In this document: positions 60,764 through 64,000 of the stretch, piece after piece
How the letters are laid out: every line of letters begins with the position of its first letter
Position numbering within the stretch: the stretch's first letter is position 1
Assembly: GCF_011752045.1 (NCBI RefSeq)
Contig: NZ_JAAKXW010000001.1
Location: 496,001-560,000 of the forward strand
Source: Microbacterium hydrocarbonoxydans
GTDB taxonomy: Bacteria > Actinomycetota > Actinomycetes > Actinomycetales > Microbacteriaceae
Direction of reading: 5' to 3'
DNA length: 64,000 bases
Notes under the pieces: generated by a model
What the model saw: only the letters and a program-made list of their open reading frames with translations
The model's database searches: none
Told to the model about the DNA's origin: nothing
Program-made: the position numbers and the translations under genes

Positions 60764-60909
60764 GACGCGCCTGTCGCTCGTAGGACGAACCTGACAACAA
60801 CGCGCCGGTGCACACTCTCCCGCGTGGCGGTTCCCCCGAACCCCGGCGACAAACCCGTCCGGCCGTCCGGCGTCGCCCCCAGGGCTCCGTCCGTGGACCG
60901 AACGACGCA

Positions 60910-60939
60910 AAACTAGACCCGCGGTGACGGATTCGTCAA
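60910..60939 (-). promoter_or_regulatory. Promoter of the giant gene
   Basis: On the minus strand TTGACG (60934-60939) and TAGTTT (60910-60915) are separated by 18 nt, a good housekeeping-sigma promoter. Transcription would start near 60903, giving a leader of about 140 nt. Confidence 0.6.
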
Positions 60940-60971
60940 TACGTTGCGGAGAATTCCCCTGCGGTGTGAAT

Positions 60972-60991
60972 CCATGCCCTCATCGGCATGG
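60972..60991. promoter_or_regulatory. Inverted repeat B upstream of the giant gene
   Basis: CCATGCC and GGCATGG form 7-bp arms with a 6-nt spacer. It lies about 33 nt upstream of the -35 hexamer and could be an operator or part of a terminator for the upstream thioesterase transcript. Confidence 0.45.
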
Positions 60992-60995
60992 TGAT

Positions 60996-61015
60996 ATCCG
61001 CGATTTGACGCGGAT
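60996..61015. terminator. Inverted repeat A (possible terminator of ettA-thioesterase transcript, or operator)
   Basis: ATCCGCG and CGCGGAT form 7-bp arms with a 6-nt spacer, the same geometry as the neighbouring repeat, with centres 24 bp apart. It lies 56 nt after the thioesterase stop. No U tract follows. Confidence 0.4.
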
Positions 61016-61070
61016 CTCCGGCCCGGGTGTCACGCACATTCTTCGGGGAGCATCCGCGCCGATGGGCGTG

Positions 61071-61559
61071 TCAGCGGCGATCGAAGGCGATCGGCTCGCC
61101 CGCATACGGTTCCCAGACCTCGCGCATCTCGGGCGTGAGCCGGGTCGGGCGGCCGGTCGCGGCGTCGACCAGGACGATCACCGCCGCAGATCGCGCGTAC
61201 AGCGTCCGCCCGTCGCTCTCCGGGTGGTTGTAGACCTCGTAGCAGACCTCGAGGCTCGATCCGCCGAGCTTGCCGAACCACATCTGCACCTCGAGCGGGC
61301 GCCGCTGGTACGGCACGGGGGCGAGGTACTCGATCTCCTGGCGGGCGATGAGCGTGAGCACGCCCTGATCGATGCCCGAGTCGAGGACCGCGGTCGGCGG
61401 TGCCTCCTCCCCGGGGCCGGCACGCCAGAACGCGCGCACGCGCGCCTCCTCGAGCAGCTTGAGCATCGAGGTGTTGTTGACGTGATTGAACGCGTCCAGG
61501 TCGCCCCACCGCAGGTGGATGGGGATGTGGAGGCGCGGCCCCGGGTCGGCGACGGACAT
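61071..61559 (-). CDS. Acyl-CoA thioesterase, hotdog fold (YbgC/4HBT-like)
   Basis: A 162-residue single hotdog protein. The motif RWGDLDAFNHVNNTSMLKLL (about residues 18-37) holds the conserved Asp and the NHVNN of 4-hydroxybenzoyl-CoA-type thioesterases. A long central region with IEYLAPVPYQRRPLEVQMW and VCYEVYNHPE follows. The ATG at 61559 lies 7 nt after the ettA stop, so the two are probably co-transcribed. No strong ribosome site is present, consistent with coupling. The substrate acyl group is unknown. Confidence 0.9.
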   Translation of the reverse strand: MSVADPGPRLHIPIHLRWGDLDAFNHVNNTSMLKLLEEARVRAFWRAGPGEEAPPTAVLDSGIDQGVLTLIARQEIEYLAPVPYQRRPLEVQMWFGKLGGSSLEVCYEVYNHPESDGRTLYARSAAVIVLVDAATGRPTRLTPEMREVWEPYAGEPIAFDRR

Positions 61560-61566
61560 CTCGGGC

Positions 61567-63246
<1,680 letters not shown>

Positions 63247-63317
63247 CGAAAAAGCTCCTTCTGTAGGCGTCGAGATCGACACTCCAGCCTACCGGCTCCC
63301 GGCTGAGCGACTTCTCC

Positions 63318-63842
63318 TCACCAGTCGATGGTGCGGGTGCTGCCGACGAGGCAGCGCCCTTTCGCGAGCTGCGGCATCACGGCGGTGACGGGTGCGCCCG
63401 TCGACGGGCCGACCTGACCGATCAGGCACTCCGTCTCCCCCCAGCGCACGGAGAACTGCAGGCTTTCCACCGGGTTGCCGACCGTCGTCGTGTCCGGGGT
63501 CACCTGCATGGCCGTCTTGTCGAAGCCCGCGGCCACGAGCGCGTCGATGTACGCACGGCCCGACGTGCGCTGATCCGAGTTCCAGACGGCGGAGGCGACC
63601 GAGGAGAAGAGCGGGAGGTTGTCCGCGGCGGAGCCGTCGGCGACGTACTCCGGCACCCCACCGGCCGGCCCATCGGTCATCGACGGCGACGGCGACGGCG
63701 AGGATGACGAGGGAGTCGGGATCGGCGAACCGGACGGGGCGCCGCCGTCCGTCGGCGCGCACGCCGCGAGCGCGAAGGCCAGCGCGGCAACCGCCGCGGC
63801 GAGGGCGGCGCGCGGAGCGGAGGAGGCCGGTCGTCGGAGCAC
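63318..63842 (-). CDS. Lipoprotein, DUF6993-like
   Basis: A 174-residue lipoprotein. The signal peptide has Arg3 and Arg4, an Ala/Leu core and the lipobox LAAC with Cys28. A Ser/Pro linker follows, and then a globular domain of about 110 residues with DNLPLFSSVASAVW, GRAYIDALVAAGFDKTAMQ, LQFSVRWGETECLIGQ and the ending RCLVGSTRTIDW. This pattern fits the DUF6993 family of actinobacterial lipoproteins, whose function is unknown. The two late cysteines could form a disulfide. It starts at GTG, 6 nt after a TAGACT -10 element. Confidence 0.82.
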   Translation of the reverse strand: MLRRPASSAPRAALAAAVAALAFALAACAPTDGGAPSGSPIPTPSSSSPSPSPSMTDGPAGGVPEYVADGSAADNLPLFSSVASAVWNSDQRTSGRAYIDALVAAGFDKTAMQVTPDTTTVGNPVESLQFSVRWGETECLIGQVGPSTGAPVTAVMPQLAKGRCLVGSTRTIDW

Positions 63843-63848
63843 GCACCG

Positions 63849-63854
63849 AGTCTA
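63849..63854 (-). promoter_or_regulatory. -10 element for leaderless lipoprotein gene
   Basis: TAGACT on the minus strand lies 6 nt before the GTG at 63842. The first nine bases (TAGACTCGG) are identical to those before the alpha/beta hydrolase start. Confidence 0.6.
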
Positions 63855-63913
63855 TGTCCCGCCTCCTCCGCGTCCCGCTCTCATGCCCGGACGTCGCGTC
63901 TGTGCATCACGGG

Positions 63914-64000
63914 TCAGAACGGCACCGTCTCGGCCTGCTCCACCTCCTCGACGGCATCCGTCTGCACGGCCCACGAGGTGTCCAGGGGACGTTCGTCGAC
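63914..64000 (-). CDS. C-terminal end of an unidentified protein (partial)
   Basis: The last 28 codons and the TGA stop of a leftward frame run off the window edge. The visible end is acidic (DAVEEVEQAETVPF). A terminal acidic tail with a Pro-Phe end recalls single-stranded-DNA-binding proteins, whose tails end in PF, but nothing else of the protein can be seen, so this is only a suggestion. Confidence 0.5.
   Translation of the reverse strand, partial: VDERPLDTSWAVQTDAVEEVEQAETVPF

Larger units (their letters stand above)
60764..61070 (-). promoter_or_regulatory. Regulatory region upstream of the giant gene
   Basis: This 307-nt gap has no gene. It holds two inverted repeats (60972-61015), a promoter (60910-60939) and a G/C-rich leader of about 140 nt. 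The leader includes GGTTC/GAACC hairpin arms at 60829-60842. I do not recognise a known riboswitch in the leader. Confidence 0.6.

Noticed and set aside
60764..60903. Known riboswitch (for example cyclic-di-AMP class) in the leader of the giant gene
   Set aside because: There are G-rich and GGGGGAACC-like stretches, but I could not match the conserved core of any class. It remains an undefined structured leader.
60764..60910. Start of the giant gene 49 codons further upstream
   Set aside because: That start lies at the edge of the probable -10 element, the added residues are Arg/Gly/Cys-rich without secretion features, and the ATG at 60763 begins a proper signal sequence.

Overview
The window is from a high-GC actinobacterium, most likely Microbacteriaceae (Microbacterium-like). 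This rests on the strong G/C bias in third codon positions, GTG starts and 4-nt ATGA/GTGA gene overlaps, a mycobacterial-type group II truncated haemoglobin, an actinobacterial-type ferrochelatase and RpiB, a leucine-degradation locus laid out as in mycobacteria, and small families typical of Microbacteriaceae (DUF7882-, DUF6458- and DUF6993-like proteins). No phage, transposon, CRISPR array or rRNA is visible. One tRNA gene with a CAU anticodon is present.

Layout. 1-1.4 kb: the end of a Sir2 deacylase coupled to a histidine phosphatase. 1.4-12.1 kb: a branched-chain amino-acid catabolic region. The leftward mcc arm (carboxyltransferase, biotin carboxylase/BCCP, acyl-CoA dehydrogenase, MaoC hydratase, CitE-like lyase) diverges from a TetR gene across a perfect operator-like palindrome. 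The leftward bkdA-bkdB-bkdC arm (branched-chain 2-oxoacid dehydrogenase E1alpha, E1beta, E2) diverges from an Lrp/AsnC gene across two more palindromes. Together they would take a branched-chain 2-oxoacid through acyl-CoA, enoyl-CoA, carboxylation, hydration and lyase steps. 12-31.8 kb: mostly housekeeping and accessory genes: alpha/beta hydrolase, DEDDh exonuclease with a coupled AraC regulator, small conserved proteins, tRNA, gamma-carbonic anhydrase, Dps, membrane acyltransferase, amidohydrolase, PaiB, Nei-type glycosylase, RpiB, ferrochelatase, PepN, an mscS-glbO-flavoprotein operon, and TesB.

31.9-60.8 kb: one leftward gene of 28,872 nt (45% of the window) encodes a 9,623-residue secreted or surface protein. 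It has an N-terminal signal/anchor, a Pro-Ala-Asp linker, thousands of residues of Ala/Gly/Thr/Val beta-strand repeats interrupted by recognisable inserts (tail-fibre-like Trp motifs, CBM5/12-like Trp motifs, HGLxxGDxVxY modules), then RTX-like Asp/Gly calcium-binding repeats, two lectin-like beta domains and a terminal Calx-beta domain. It has its own promoter, a leader of about 140 nt, and two tandem inverted repeats upstream. No dedicated secretion or sorting genes lie beside it. This is the outstanding feature of the window.

61-64 kb: a hotdog-fold thioesterase, the ABC-F protein EttA, a DUF6993-like lipoprotein and the tail of one more leftward gene. A recurring regulatory pattern is a TANNNT -10 element placed exactly 6 nt before the start codon of at least six genes, which suggests leaderless transcripts.
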